From NCBI RefSeq assembly GCF_950295315.1, contig NC_080164.1, forward strand, positions 107,965,587-108,029,586: a DNA stretch of 64,000 nt. Reading direction: 5' to 3'. Made by a program: the position numbers and the translations under genes. Below the pieces are notes generated by a model. It ran no database searches and was not told the DNA's origin. It saw nothing but the letters and a program-made list of their open reading frames with translations. The first letter of the stretch is position 1, and each line of letters opens with the position of its first letter. This stretch comes from Erinaceus europaeus (lineage: Eukaryota; Chordata; Mammalia; Eulipotyphla; Erinaceidae). Of the stretch, positions 20,155 through 30,065 are shown one piece after another.

Positions 20155-20862
20155 CAGAAAAGGTAGCAGCAATAAATGCTGGAGAGGATGTGTGGACAAA
20201 GGAACCCTATTGCACTGCTGGTGGGAATGTAAATTAGTCCAACCCCTGTGGAGAGCAGTCTTGGAATTCTCACAAGGTTAGAAGTAGACCTACCCTATGA
20301 CCCTGCAATTCCTCTCCTGAGGATATATACTAAGGAACCAAACACACCCATCCCAAGAGATCTGTGTATACCTGTGTTCATAGCAGCACAATTTGCAATA
20401 GCCCAAACCTGGAAGCAACCCAGGTGTCCAACAACAGATGAGTGTCTGAGAAAGTTGTGGTCTAGATACACAATGGAATACTGCCCAGCTATTGAAAATG
20501 GTGAGTTCACCTTCTTCACCTCATCTTCGATGGAGCTTGAAGGAATCATGTGAAGTGATATCAGCCAGAAAGAAAAGGATGAATATGGGATGATTGCACT
20601 CATGGACAGAAGTTTAAAAATAAGAATAGAAGGGAAAACACAAAGCAGAACTTGGACTGGAGTTGGTGTATTTCACCAAAGTAAAAGACTCTGGGGTTGG
20701 GGGAGAGTTCCAGTCCTGGAACATGATGGCAGAGGAGGACCTAGTAGGGGTTATATTGTTATGTGGAAAACTGGGAAATGTCACACATGCACAAACTATT
20801 GTATATCCTGTCAACTGTAAACCATTAATTCTACAGTAAAGAAAAGAATAGGACAGAAATAA
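20155..20862 (+). mobile_element. L1 (short-3'-UTR lineage), 5'-truncated
   Basis: It starts in ORF2 at the Cys-rich region ('caataaatgctggagaggat'). A 101-codon open frame (20248-20553) encodes the C-terminus, with 'DLPYDPAIPLLRIYTKEPNT' and '[20 protein letters not shown]'. The short 3' UTR ('ctggactggagttggtgtat'-type, 'ggttatattgttatgtggaa', 'accattaattctacagtaaa') differs completely from that of the L1 at 45.6 kb. Confidence 0.88.
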
Positions 20863-21374
20863 AGAAAGAAGGAAAAGAGCAGATGAGAAGCTTTAGACAA
20901 GAAAGCTAAAAGTTTCAAGGCATCCTTCATGCATTCTAAGTGGCTTTTTTTTCCCCATTCAACCCTAAACTGACAATTAGAATTTGACTTGGTCAACCAG
21001 CCTGTCTGCTGAAGGGAATTCCTTAAAATTAATTCCTACCAGATAAAGTCACATTGGGCAACATTTCATTGTACCCTTCTGGATAGCTAAGAGATTCTGA
21101 TTCTAGCACTTGTGAAAAACAGTTTCCTGTGCTGTGTAGTGTTTTAAGATGGTGGACAGTTTGGCCAGAGTGTGACAAGGTGGGGAATCATTAGGCCTGA
21201 TTGCAACAAAATGACGGGGAAGCTGAGGGACTTCCTGACTGTGGAATTTAGCTATCAGTAATATCTCTGATTTCACTTTTAGTTATATTGTATGCAAATC
21301 AAATTTTGACTATAAATACATTCAATGAAAATAATTTACTTCTTAATTTTGAAGGTAGTAGCACTCCTCTCATT
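20863..21374. other. Unique block
   Basis: No repeat family or gene recognised. Confidence 0.4.
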
Positions 21375-21545
21375 GGGCTAGGAGATAGATAATCCATGTG
21401 GGAGAACGATCAAGTGCTTAGTTCACATAGGAACATCACATAGCTCCTGGGGAGAGCTCCACAGTGTTACAGTGCTGCAATGTCTCTCCTCTCTGTGTGT
21501 CTCTCTTTCCCTCCTTTTTCTAAATATCAGATGAAAATCTTAGCC
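21375..21545 (+). mobile_element. Diverged SINE
   Basis: 'gggctaggagatagataatc', then 'tgttacagtgctgcaatgtc', a CT-rich run and 'ctaaatatcagatgaaaatc'. Similar in layout to the SINE at 9714. Confidence 0.5.
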
Positions 21546-22088
21546 TAGGAACATGCTAACACTAATTCCAAGGGACATGTGCACCCCTATGTCCACAGAT
21601 GCATTATTCACAGTAGCTATAGAGTAGAAGCAGCCTAAATGCTCATTCACAGATGACTGGCTAACGAAATAACATGGTATATGACCCATGAATAACTAAT
21701 CTGCAGTAAAAGGTTGATATTGTGTCCTTTGGGGCAAAATGAATGGAGTTGGAGTTTAATGAAATAAGTAAAGAGGTGAAAGACAACCACTAGATGGTTT
21801 CACTCATGTGGAATCTAGATAAGTGATGCACATGAACTTGCAAAAAAAAAAAAGATGGGGGGAGATAAAGGAAAGAAGGAAGGAAAGGAGGGGAGGAGGA
21901 GAGAAGGAAGGAAGACAGACAGACAGACAGACAGGATCAAATAAACGATCTCTAAGTCTTTGTGAGAGCTATGATGGCTGGCATTAAAAGGATAGAGGCA
22001 TAGAATTTTGGTGGTGGGTGCTATGTGGAACTACATACCCTGTAACCATCCAGTATCATGAATCACTATTAATTACAAAAAAAAAAGT
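21546..22088 (+). mobile_element. Oldest-lineage L1 3' end
   Basis: ORF2 C-terminal remnants ('gggacatgtgcacccctatg', 'attcacagtagctatagagt', 'ttgtgtcctttggggcaaaa') are followed by the terminus 'ggtggtgggtgctatgtgga' and 'aatcactattaattac'. A GGAA plus GACA microsatellite (21864-21935) sits inside. Confidence 0.8.
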
Positions 22089-22089
22089 G

Positions 22090-22165
22090 AGGTTGAGAGA
22101 CTACTCAGCAGTACCATGTATATGTGAGACCCGAGTTTATTCCCCAACATTGTATTTTTAACATT
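22090..22165 (+). mobile_element. SINE fragment
   Basis: 'ggttgagagactactcagca' and 'tgagacccgagtttattccc' resemble a tRNA-like head with a B box. The tail is missing. Confidence 0.4.
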
Positions 22166-22494
22166 ATAATGACTGTAGACCCACAAGGAGTCTCTTTGCA
22201 GAGCCCACCTGCACATGACAATGAGATCATCTGACAATGTCAGATCATGTCTTTGGCTCTGAATAGCCCACCTCCATATTGAGCATAACTCCGATGCTTA
22301 TATCAAGTGGTCTCAGTAGCAACTGATTATAGTCTGGCAGCATGACTTCTAGCTAACAGATTTTTTTTTTTTTTTTTTTTTGTGGAAGGAAGCGTAGAAA
22401 GGGAAAAGGAGAAGGGGCAGAAGAATTAGAGTCTCAGGAGAGAAAGCAAAGAAAGGAAACAGTGCCAAGGAAGCTGGAAAAGGAAGAATGGGCT
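22166..22494. other. Unique block with poly(T)
   Basis: A T-run of about 21 lies at 22361-22381 next to a purine-rich stretch. No coding signal. Confidence 0.4.
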
Positions 22495-22676
22495 AAACCA
22501 AAGTAAAAGGTTCTGGGGTGGGTGAATGGGGAAAGTACAGGTCCTAGAAAAGGATGACAGAGGACCTAGTGGAAGTTGTATTGTTATGTGGAAAACTGAG
22601 AAATGTTATGCATGTACAAACTATTGTATTTACTGTCTACTGTAAAACACTAATCCCACAATAAAGGGGAAAAGTG
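22495..22676 (+). mobile_element. L1 short 3' UTR fragment
   Basis: 'accaaagtaaaaggttctgg', 'gttgtattgttatgtggaaa' and 'aacactaatcccacaataaa' match the 3' UTR at 20660-20840. Confidence 0.85.
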
Positions 22677-23292
22677 TTATAATAGAGCTCCAGTAAGTCA
22701 AAATCTTTATTATGCAATTTTTCATGGGTGGAGACATAAAATATTCCTTTGGCGTCCTTTTCTATCTATCATAGTCTGCTTCCATGGCTATTTGTATCTA
22801 CTTATCCACTTCCTGTCCTCATGATTATATTTTCCCTGTTTACAAAAATCAAGCCTAATATAGTCTCTACCACTTTAAAGTGTTTCTCCTTAGTTCCTTA
22901 ATTCATGTATGCCTTGACCTGCACAAGTTGTCATATTGCACATTTTCTGATATAACACATTATCAATAAATGCCAGCTTAATATAAAAAAAAGAAGAGAA
23001 AAGAAGGATGGGTTGGGGAAAGTCTCTTAGAAGAGCAAGACACAGAGGGAGAAATTCCCAGAGAATGAGGGGGGAGGTTGAAGGAGTATCACAGTGTGGG
23101 GGGATTTCTGGCCCAGGACCTCATACATACTCCAGAGGATAAAAGACTGTCCTATATCTGATGTGACAAAGAGTCAATGTATGTCCCATGCACCTGCACT
23201 CAATATACCCTCAAGGTACCTTTCACACCTGTCCATCGTTTGTTTTATTACTGTTACCAAAAGCTGCAGATCTTTGTCTGACTTTTCTTTTT
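22677..23292. other. Unique block
   Basis: No recognisable feature. 'atcaataaatgccagcttaa' near 22962 is a lone polyadenylation-like word. Confidence 0.4.
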
Positions 23293-23309
23293 TTACTATT
23301 ATTATTATT

Positions 23310-23578
23310 ATTTTTTTATATTTATTTTATTTATTTATTCCTTTTTGTTGCCCTTGTTGTTTTATTGTTGTAGTTATTATTATTGTTGTTGTTGTATAGG
23401 ACAGAGAGAAATGGAGAGAGGAGGGGAAGACAGAGAGGAGGAGAGAAAGAGACACCTGCAGATCTGCTTCACCGCCTGTGAAGCGACTCCCCTGCAGGTG
23501 GGGAGCCCGGGATCCCTATGCCGGTCCTTGTGCTTTGCGCCACCTGCGCTTAACCCGCTGCGCTACAGCCCGACTCCC
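23310..23578 (-). mobile_element. Young SINE type A
   Basis: Antisense, near consensus: 'tccttttt gttgcccttgtt' tail, 'cgcctgtgaagcgactcccc' core and 'cctgcgcttaacccgctgcg' head complement with intact CpGs. Similar 'ctattatttttta' words lie on both sides. Confidence 0.93.
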
Positions 23579-24278
23579 TGCTATTATTTTTTATTTATCT
23601 ATAAAATGGAAATATTGACAAGACCATAGAATAAGAGGGGTACATTTCCACACAATGCCCACCACCAGAGCTCTGTATCCAACTCCCTCCCCTGATAACT
23701 TGCCTATTCTTTATCCCTCTGGGGGTATGGACCGAGGATCATCATGGGGTGCAGAAGGTGGAAGGTCTGGCTTCTGTAATTGCTTCTCCGCAGGACATGG
23801 ACATTGGCAGTTCAATCCATACTCCCATACTGTCTCTCTCCTTCCCTAGTAGGGCAAGGCTCTGGAAAGAAGGGGCTCCAAGACATAATAGTGAGGTCCT
23901 CTGCACAGGGAAGTCAGGCTGGTGTCATGGTAGCATCTGGAGCCTAGTGGCTGAAAAAGAGTTAAGATACAAAGTAGAACAAGTTGTAGATTAATCATGA
24001 ACCTAATGGCAAGAAAATTGCAGGTGAAGATTTGGGATCTTCGTTTTGGAAAAAGCTGGTAGGTCTATTTTAGGTATATTCCAAGGGGCCCATGACTTTA
24101 CTAGTTTTTGTGTGAACCTAACATCTAATATGCAGGAGGACCCACGCTATTGTCTGAGGAGATGGTGTCATAGTTGGAAAAAGGACTAGAAAGCTGGATC
24201 AGGGAACAGAGTAGCTCCCAAATATGGGAAAAGTATATAAATATTGTTAACTGTATACCCCACTGATTTGATGACTTT
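23579..24278 (-). mobile_element. L1 3' UTR, antisense
   Basis: It runs from the terminus ('tttatctataaaatggaaat') through 'caccaccagagctctgtatc', 'gtgcagaaggtggaaggtct' and 'gctggatcagggaacagagt' to the upstream 3' UTR variant ('gtataccccactgatttgat'). The SINE at 23310 sits at its A-tail end. Confidence 0.88.
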
Positions 24279-24279
24279 T

Positions 24280-24600
24280 CTAAATGAGACTATTTAAGCC
24301 CTGGATCCTTCACTCACAAAATGAGAAAACAGGTGCCAGCAGAGGCTGAGGTGAAAGAGAAAATCTTCAGGATCACCCTCATCCTAACCCTTCCCTTCTC
24401 CTGAGCTGACAGAGCTTGCCCTGCTGAGCCTTGCAATGCAGGCCTTCTGTGTGTGACCCCCCCTTCCCCTTGCACAAGGGTCACGCCCATACTCAGATGT
24501 CTGCCTGTGGCTCCCCAGTGAGCGACTGACAGAAATAGAATCCACACCTGCTGATGTCAGAGCCAGACGCGATGTTCTTTCCACTGTATGATGCTTTCAC
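24280..24600 (+). mobile_element. MIR relic, interrupted
   Basis: 'gatccttcactcacaaaatg' recalls the MIR segment 'tttcctcatctgtaaaatg'. 'acagaaatagaatccacacc' then 'tgttctttccactgtatgat' matches its 3' part. The middle is not recognised. Confidence 0.45.
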
Positions 24601-24724
24601 ATACAAACAAAACACCCAATGCAAAGAAAACGGTTTCCAGTCCCGGGGGGGTGGGGCAGTCACACTTTAGAATCCTGAGGTTTAATCAGACTGATTTTTT
24701 TTCCTTCTCTGGATTTTTGTTATT

Positions 24725-24941
24725 TTTTAAATATTTTATTTATGTATGTATATATTGGCTAGAGACAGGGAGAAATTGAGAGGGAAGAAGATTGAGAGGG
24801 AAGCAGACAGAGAGATACCTACAGTATTGTTTAACCACTTGCGAAGCTTTCCCTCTGCGGGTGGGAACTGAGAGCTTGAAGCTGGATCCTTGTGCACAGT
24901 AACATCTGAGCTCAACTGGGTGTGCCACAGCCCAGCTCCTC
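24725..24941 (-). mobile_element. SINE type B
   Basis: Antisense 'tattttttaaatattttatt', 'agctttccctctgcgggtgg' and 'aactgggtgtgccacagccc'. Confidence 0.9.
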
Positions 24942-25091
24942 AATACTAGCTTTTTAAATGCAAGGCACCCAAATTTGTAACCCACTGGCCTATCTAAATG
25001 CATTTTACTAATTTCATACTAGACACAAATTTTTCATTGTGTCTACTACTACTGATACTATTACTACTCATGATAATCATCATAGCCTTCT

Positions 25092-25378
25092 GATGAATAT
25101 AGGATGATCTCATTCATAGAAAGAAGCTGTAAAAATAAGAACAGAATGGAAAACACAAAGCAGAACTTGGACTGGAGTTGACATATTACACCAAAGTAAA
25201 GGACTCTGGGGTGGGGTGGGAGGGTTCAGGTCCTGGGACATGATGGCAGAAGAGGACCTAGCTGGGAGGTAAGATTATTATGTGGAAAACTGAGAAATTA
25301 TATGCAGGTACCAACTACTATATTTTACTAATAACTATAAATCATTAATACTCCCCAATAAAGAAAAAAATGAAACAA
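25092..25378 (+). mobile_element. L1 short 3' UTR fragment
   Basis: 'gaatataggatgatctcatt', 'cagaacttggactggagttg' and 'aatactccccaataaagaaa', of the same lineage as 20155-20862. Confidence 0.88.
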
Positions 25379-25440
25379 GTAATTATAATAGAGTTTTTTT
25401 AGTTAACAGTTTTGTATTCTTAAATTCCCATAGAACATTC

Positions 25441-25654
25441 TTTTAAATTTTTATTATCTTTATTTATTAATTGGATAGAGACAGAAATCGAGAGGAAAGG
25501 GGGAGTTAGAGAGGCATAGAGACAGAAAGACATCCACAACCCTACTTCACCATTCATGAAGCTTTCCCCTTGCAGGTGGGGACCAGGGCTCGAACCCAGG
25601 TCTTTGTGCACTGTAGCATGTGCACTCAACCAGGTGCTCTACCACCTGCCACCC
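25441..25654 (-). mobile_element. SINE type B
   Basis: Antisense complete unit ending 'caaccaggtgctctaccacc'. agaacattct (25432) and agaacatttt (25655) flank it as an imperfect target duplication. Confidence 0.9.
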
Positions 25655-25766
25655 AGAACATTTTCTTCAATCTCTTCACATGAGAATATGGTAAGATTAA
25701 AGGGGGTCATCTTTCTCATCTTATTTGAACACTTAAATGACTCCACTCTGCCCCTTTGTTGATCTT

Positions 25767-26038
25767 GGTTTAAATGTTACTCCCTAGAGCTGCCTCCTCT
25801 GATGCCCCATCAGCTAAAGTTGTCTGCCCTGCACACTATATTTATCCTTACGCATCACCTGTACTTTCCCTTCGTAGCTCTTGTTGTGATAACAATGAGC
25901 TCGAAATGTCACTGTCCCCTGCCAGGCTGGTGCACCACAAGGACATGCTTTGTCTGATTCCAGTGATGTGTCCCCAGCACTTGTTGTTGAGATGGGGACA
26001 TAGCAGGTGATCATTAAATATGTCATAAGCTAATGACT
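25767..26038 (+). mobile_element. LINE2 (L2) 3' end
   Basis: 'aatgttactccctagagctg', 'caaggacatgctttgtctga', 'gatgtgtccccagcacttgt' and 'gcaggtgatcattaaatatg' follow the L2 3' UTR order. This is an ancient mammalian repeat, long inactive. Confidence 0.75.
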
Positions 26039-26164
26039 GTGTTTCTCAGCACAATCACACAAGTGTTTGCTTACCTGACTGAAGAGGAACTTGAGCTTGA
26101 ATGCCAGCATCCAGGACCAAGGGTCCTCTTTATCCTATGCTTAAAGGATGTACTGACCAAGTTC

Positions 26165-26305
26165 AGTCCTTTAACATTTGTTCTGATCACAACTCTGTGA
26201 GGTAGAGGTAGCTACCATCGCAATTTCACACTCAGACGTGGGCCTGTTCACATTCCAAAAGTAACCGGGCAGAGGCTCCCCTAGCTAGTGATGGAACTTC
26301 TGACT
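26165..26305 (+). mobile_element. MIR relic
   Basis: 'gatcacaactctgtgaggta' and 'gaggtagctaccatcgcaat' followed by 'ttcacactcagacg' mirror the MIR core ('cctcacaacaaccctatgag', 'gtaggtactattatcccc'). Confidence 0.6.
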
Positions 26306-26332
26306 GGTGGGATATGTCAAGAAATATTTCTT

Positions 26333-26670
26333 GGAGGGAGGGGCAGGAGGTAGTGCAGCAGGTTAAGCTCATGTGGTGCGAAGCACAAGGACCGGCCTAA
26401 GGATTCCAGTTGGAACCCCGGCTCCCTACCTGCTGGGGAGTCGCTTCATAGGCGGTGAAACAGGACTGCAGGTGTTTATATTTCTCTCCCCCTCTCTGTC
26501 TTCCTCTCCTCTCTCCATTTCTCTCTGTCCTATCCAGCAACAATGACAGCAATAACAACAATAATGACAACAACAATGATAAACAACAAGGAAAAAAAAT
26601 AGCCTTAAGGAGTGGTGGGTTTGTTGTGCAGGCACTGAGCTGCAGTAGTAACCCTGGAGGCAAAAAATGA
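26333..26670 (+). mobile_element. SINE type A with 3' module, inserted at an L1 junction
   Basis: Head 'ggcaggaggtagtgcagcag', AAC-rich tail, then the 3' module 'agtggtgggtttgttgtgca' and 'gtaaccctggaggcaaaaaa'. The 14-base word aagaaatatttctt at 26319-26332 repeats at 26671-26684. A near copy also ends the downstream L1 (about 27373). Confidence 0.92.
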
Positions 26671-26684
26671 AAGAAATATTTCTT

Positions 26685-27391
26685 AATATGGGCCCCAGAT
26701 CAGATAGATGGGGTTTACAGTTGACAGTATTTATATACTTTCTCCATATTTGGGAACTACTCTCTTCCCTGATCCAGCTTTCTAGTCCTACTCCCAACTC
26801 TGACACCATCTCCCCAGACAATACCTTTGGTCCACCTGCATGTTAACTGTTGGGCTCAGGCAAAAATTAGCAAAGTCATGGGGCCTTTGGAATATGCCTA
26901 AAATAGACTTCTTAGCTTTTTCCAAAATGTAGACCCCAAATCTCATCTGCTATATTCTTGGCTTTAGTTTCCTGATTATTAAACAATTTGTTCTGCTTTA
27001 TATCTTAATCCTTTTTAGCCACCAAGTTTCAGATGTTACCATGATGCCAACCTGACTTTCCTGGGCAGATGACCTCACTACTGTGTCCTGGAACCTCACC
27101 TCTCCAGACACCTGCCCCACTAGGGAAAGACAGAAATAGGCTGGGGGTATGGATCCACCTGCCAATGCCCATGTCCAGCAGAGAAGCAATTGCAGAAGTC
27201 AGACCATTCACCTTCTGCACCCCATAATGATCCTGGGTCCATGTTCCCAGAGGGATAAAGAATAGATAAGCTGCCAATGGAGGGGATGGGATGTGGAACT
27301 CTGGTGGTGGGAACTGTGTGGAATTTTACCTCTCTTACCCAATGTACTGGTTGATCATAACTGAATCAATATAAAGAAATATTTTTTAAAA
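26685..27391 (+). mobile_element. L1 3' UTR, 5'-truncated
   Basis: It starts at 'aatatgggccccagatcaga' and proceeds through 'aggcaaaaattagcaaagtc', 'ggctgggggtatggatccac' and 'ctctggtggtgggaactgtg' to an A-rich end. The upstream target word aagaaatatttctt and the downstream aagaaatattttt suggest its own target duplication. Confidence 0.9.
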
Positions 27392-27595
27392 TGCCGTTTC
27401 CCCAAACAGTAATTTTTCTATTTTTTCTCCCATTAGGGAGAGTTGGAGAAGGGCTACTACATGTCAGACTGACACCTTGACTGCTATTTCATAGTTTCTT
27501 CTTGCATCATGCTGAGTTGTTTGTTTGCTCTGTTTTAGACTAAAATTTTCGCTGGGATTCTTTGCACATACTGTTCCACCACTTCTGGAAACCTT
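27392..27595. other. Unique block
   Basis: No recognisable feature. Confidence 0.4.
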
Positions 27596-27780
27596 TTTTT
27601 TCTTCTTTGTCTTTTTGACAGAAGGTGAGAGACTGAGAAAGATAGAGATGAAGAGGAGAGACACCTACAGCACTGTTTCAGCATTCATGAAGCTGCAAGT
27701 GTGAGTTGAGGACTTGAACCTGGGTCCCTGTACATGGTCATGGGGTGTGCTCAATGGGATGAGTCACTGCCAGGCTTCTC
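27596..27780 (-). mobile_element. Diverged SINE type B
   Basis: Antisense 'gaagctgcaagtgtgagttg', 'ggacttgaacctgggtccct' and 'gggatgagtcactgccaggc'. Confidence 0.7.
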
Positions 27781-27819
27781 TATGTTGAATGTCATATCTA
27801 TAGGCTACATAAAAAGATT

Positions 27820-27962
27820 TCAGGGAAGGGGGTAGATAGCATAATGGTTATGCAAAGAGACTCTCATGCCTGAGGCTCTGAAGTCCCAGGTTCAATCCAG
27901 TGCACTACTGTAAACCAAAGCTGAGCAGTCCTCTGGTAAGAGAGAGAGAGACAGAAAGAGGA
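27820..27962 (+). mobile_element. SINE type C
   Basis: 'gggggtagatagcataatgg', 'tctcatgcctgaggctctga' and 'agctgagcagtcctctggta' are followed by a GA-rich end. Confidence 0.85.
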
Positions 27963-28345
27963 GAAAAATTTCAGACTTTTTACCCCCTATTTTCCTGTAT
28001 CACTGTTCAAAATGCAATTATTAAAGTGATATCTAAATTTATGTGGCTTCAAAGACAATATTTCTGTTGTTTGTATTTGCTAAAATAATAAAATAATAAT
28101 ATCCGAGTAACACAGGGAAGGATGATATGATGGTAACTTGTTAGGGAGACAGTTAGGAACTAAGAAAGTACTATGTATTTTTTCAAATCAGCTTATCAAA
28201 GTGCTCCAAACACTGCCTTTCCTACTCTTCAAAAATTCAGCGTTCCCTCAGGTCCACACTTCCTAGATCATTGCTGAAGGCAGGATTTCTGCTTCCTTTG
28301 AAACCAGCCTGGTTAGAAATGCAGGGTCTTCCAAGAAAGATTCAT
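27963..28345. other. Unique block
   Basis: No recognisable feature. Confidence 0.4.
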
Positions 28346-28349
28346 GGAT

Positions 28350-28511
28350 GGTGATCTGGGAGGTGGTGCAATGAAAAAAGCACTGAATTCTCAAGCATGA
28401 AGTCCCGAGTTCAACCTCTGGCAGCACATGTACTGGTGTGATGTCTGGTTCTTTCTCTCTCTCCTCCTATCATTCTCATTAATAAATAAATAAGATTTAA
28501 AAAAAAAAAAA
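28350..28511 (+). mobile_element. SINE type D with target duplication
   Basis: 'gggaggtggtgcaatgaaaa', 'attctcaagcatgaagtccc' and 'ggcagcacatgtactggtgt' end in an A-run. agattcatggatg (near 28336) and agcttcatggatg (near 28512) flank it. Confidence 0.9.
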
Positions 28512-28805
28512 AGCTTCATGGATGCAGAAACTCCATGTGGTCAAGTGATCCAGTCTCTCTCATCATCCCTTTTGAACAGAGGCCTGTGTGATCCTTGAGC
28601 CCTTGCCACCACAGTCTGGGGGAAGACCTGTGACTTTGATAGTGTGTCACCATTTTTGTTTCTGGAATCAACTTTAAGGAGTTGAGCCCATCAAGCCAAA
28701 TATCACATCGCCGAAATCTTAATTAATATGTTATTTCTGCACGTTATATAGAAATTTCACTATTATTTTCCAGAGACTACTAGAAAGTAGGCTTAGCTGG
28801 TATCA
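28512..28805. other. Unique block
   Basis: No recognisable feature. Confidence 0.4.
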
Positions 28806-29142
28806 TTATTTATTATTATTATTTTTATTTATAAAAAAGAGACACTGATAAAAACCATAGGATAAGAAGGGTACAACTCCACACAATTCCCACCACCAGA
28901 ACTCTGTATCCCATCCCCTCCCCTGATAGCTTTCCTACTCTTTAACTCTCTAGGAGTTGGACCCAAGGTCATTGTAGGGTGCAGAAGGTGAACGATCTGG
29001 CTTCTGTAATTGCTTCCCCACTTAACGTGGGTATCGGCAAATTGATCCATACTCCCAGCCTGCCTCTCTCTTTCCCTAGTGGGGCAGAGCTCTGGGGAAG
29101 CAGAGCTTCAGGACACATTGGTGGGGTGGCCTGCCTAGGCAA
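28806..29142 (-). mobile_element. L1 3' end, antisense
   Basis: From 'ttttatttataaaaaagaga' to 'ggtggcctgcctaggcaagt'. It carries the terminal 330 bases only. The next bases 'cctctcctagggatataccc' (29141) look like L1 ORF2 in sense orientation, a hint of an inverted junction. Confidence 0.85.
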
Positions 29143-29244
29143 GTCCTCTCCTAGGGATATACCCCATGGCTGGTATGATTCTTAAAGAATGTCTATACAT
29201 AGCTGAGTAGAGTGGAGCTAAAGCTTCATATAACAAAGTAAGTT

Positions 29245-29415
29245 CAGTGTCAGTGCAACAGCTCACTTGGACAGTGCACTGTTTTGCCTTGTGTGTGACC
29301 CAAGGTCAAGCCCAGCTTCCAGTGCACTGAAGGAAGCTTCAGTGCCTTCTCTCTCTCTCTCCTTCTCTCTCTCTCCCTTCCTCCCCCCGCCCATCTATCT
29401 CTAGTTAAGAAAAAG
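29245..29415 (+). mobile_element. SINE type E
   Basis: 'agtgcaacagctcacttgga', 'gacccaaggtcaagcccagc' and 'gaaggaagcttcagtgcctt', a CT-rich run and 'ctatctctagttaagaaaaa'. Confidence 0.7.
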
Positions 29416-29464
29416 AAAGTTACCTCTATGAAAACAAGGATTATTTTATTCTTTTTAAATGTAT

Positions 29465-29805
29465 TGTCACAAGGGTTGTTGCTGGGGCTCGGTGCTGACA
29501 CTACAAATCCATCTCTCCCAGCAGCTATTTTTGTGAAAATGAGGGCTCCCCACCCCTCGGTTCCTGCACTAGGAATCCACTGCTCCTAGTGGCCATTTTT
29601 CTCATTTTGTTGTTGTTGGATAGGACAGAAAGAAATCAAGAGAGGAAGGGAAGAGAAAGATAGACACCTGTAGGCCTACTTCATCCCTTGTGAAGTGACC
29701 TCCCTGCTGGGGGGGGGGGGGTCTGGGTTTGAACCCAGATCCCTGAATGGTTCCTTCTGCTTTGTACTATGTGTGTTTAACCCAGTGCGCTACTGCCCAG
29801 CCCCC
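29465..29805 (-). mobile_element. SINE (A-like) with 3' module, partly nested
   Basis: Two antisense 3' modules occur ('gttgttgctggggctcggtg' at 29473 and 'tgcactaggaatccactgct' at 29563), followed by a single head ending 'cgctactgcccagccccc'. An inner SINE therefore probably entered an older one. A G-run of 13 lies near 29709. Confidence 0.75.
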
Positions 29806-30065
29806 AAATGAGGACTTTTTGATGTTGTTTTGGTGTTTCCAAAACTTGGAAAATATCTGAAACATATAACTATATACTGATTTAATTTGAAAAAAAAAAT
29901 CATGCATCAGCAAAACTAAAGTTTTCTTTTTCCTCCAGACCATTTTTTGAGGTGTTTCCAAGAATTTCAGGTGTTACTCAGTATTTCTTCTCTATGAATT
30001 ATAAGATCCCTTAATATTAAAAAAAAAAAAGCACAGTAAAATCTTGTTGAAAGAGAAGTAACACC
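29806..30065. other. Unique block
   Basis: No recognisable feature. A-runs near 29888 and 30019. Confidence 0.4.
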
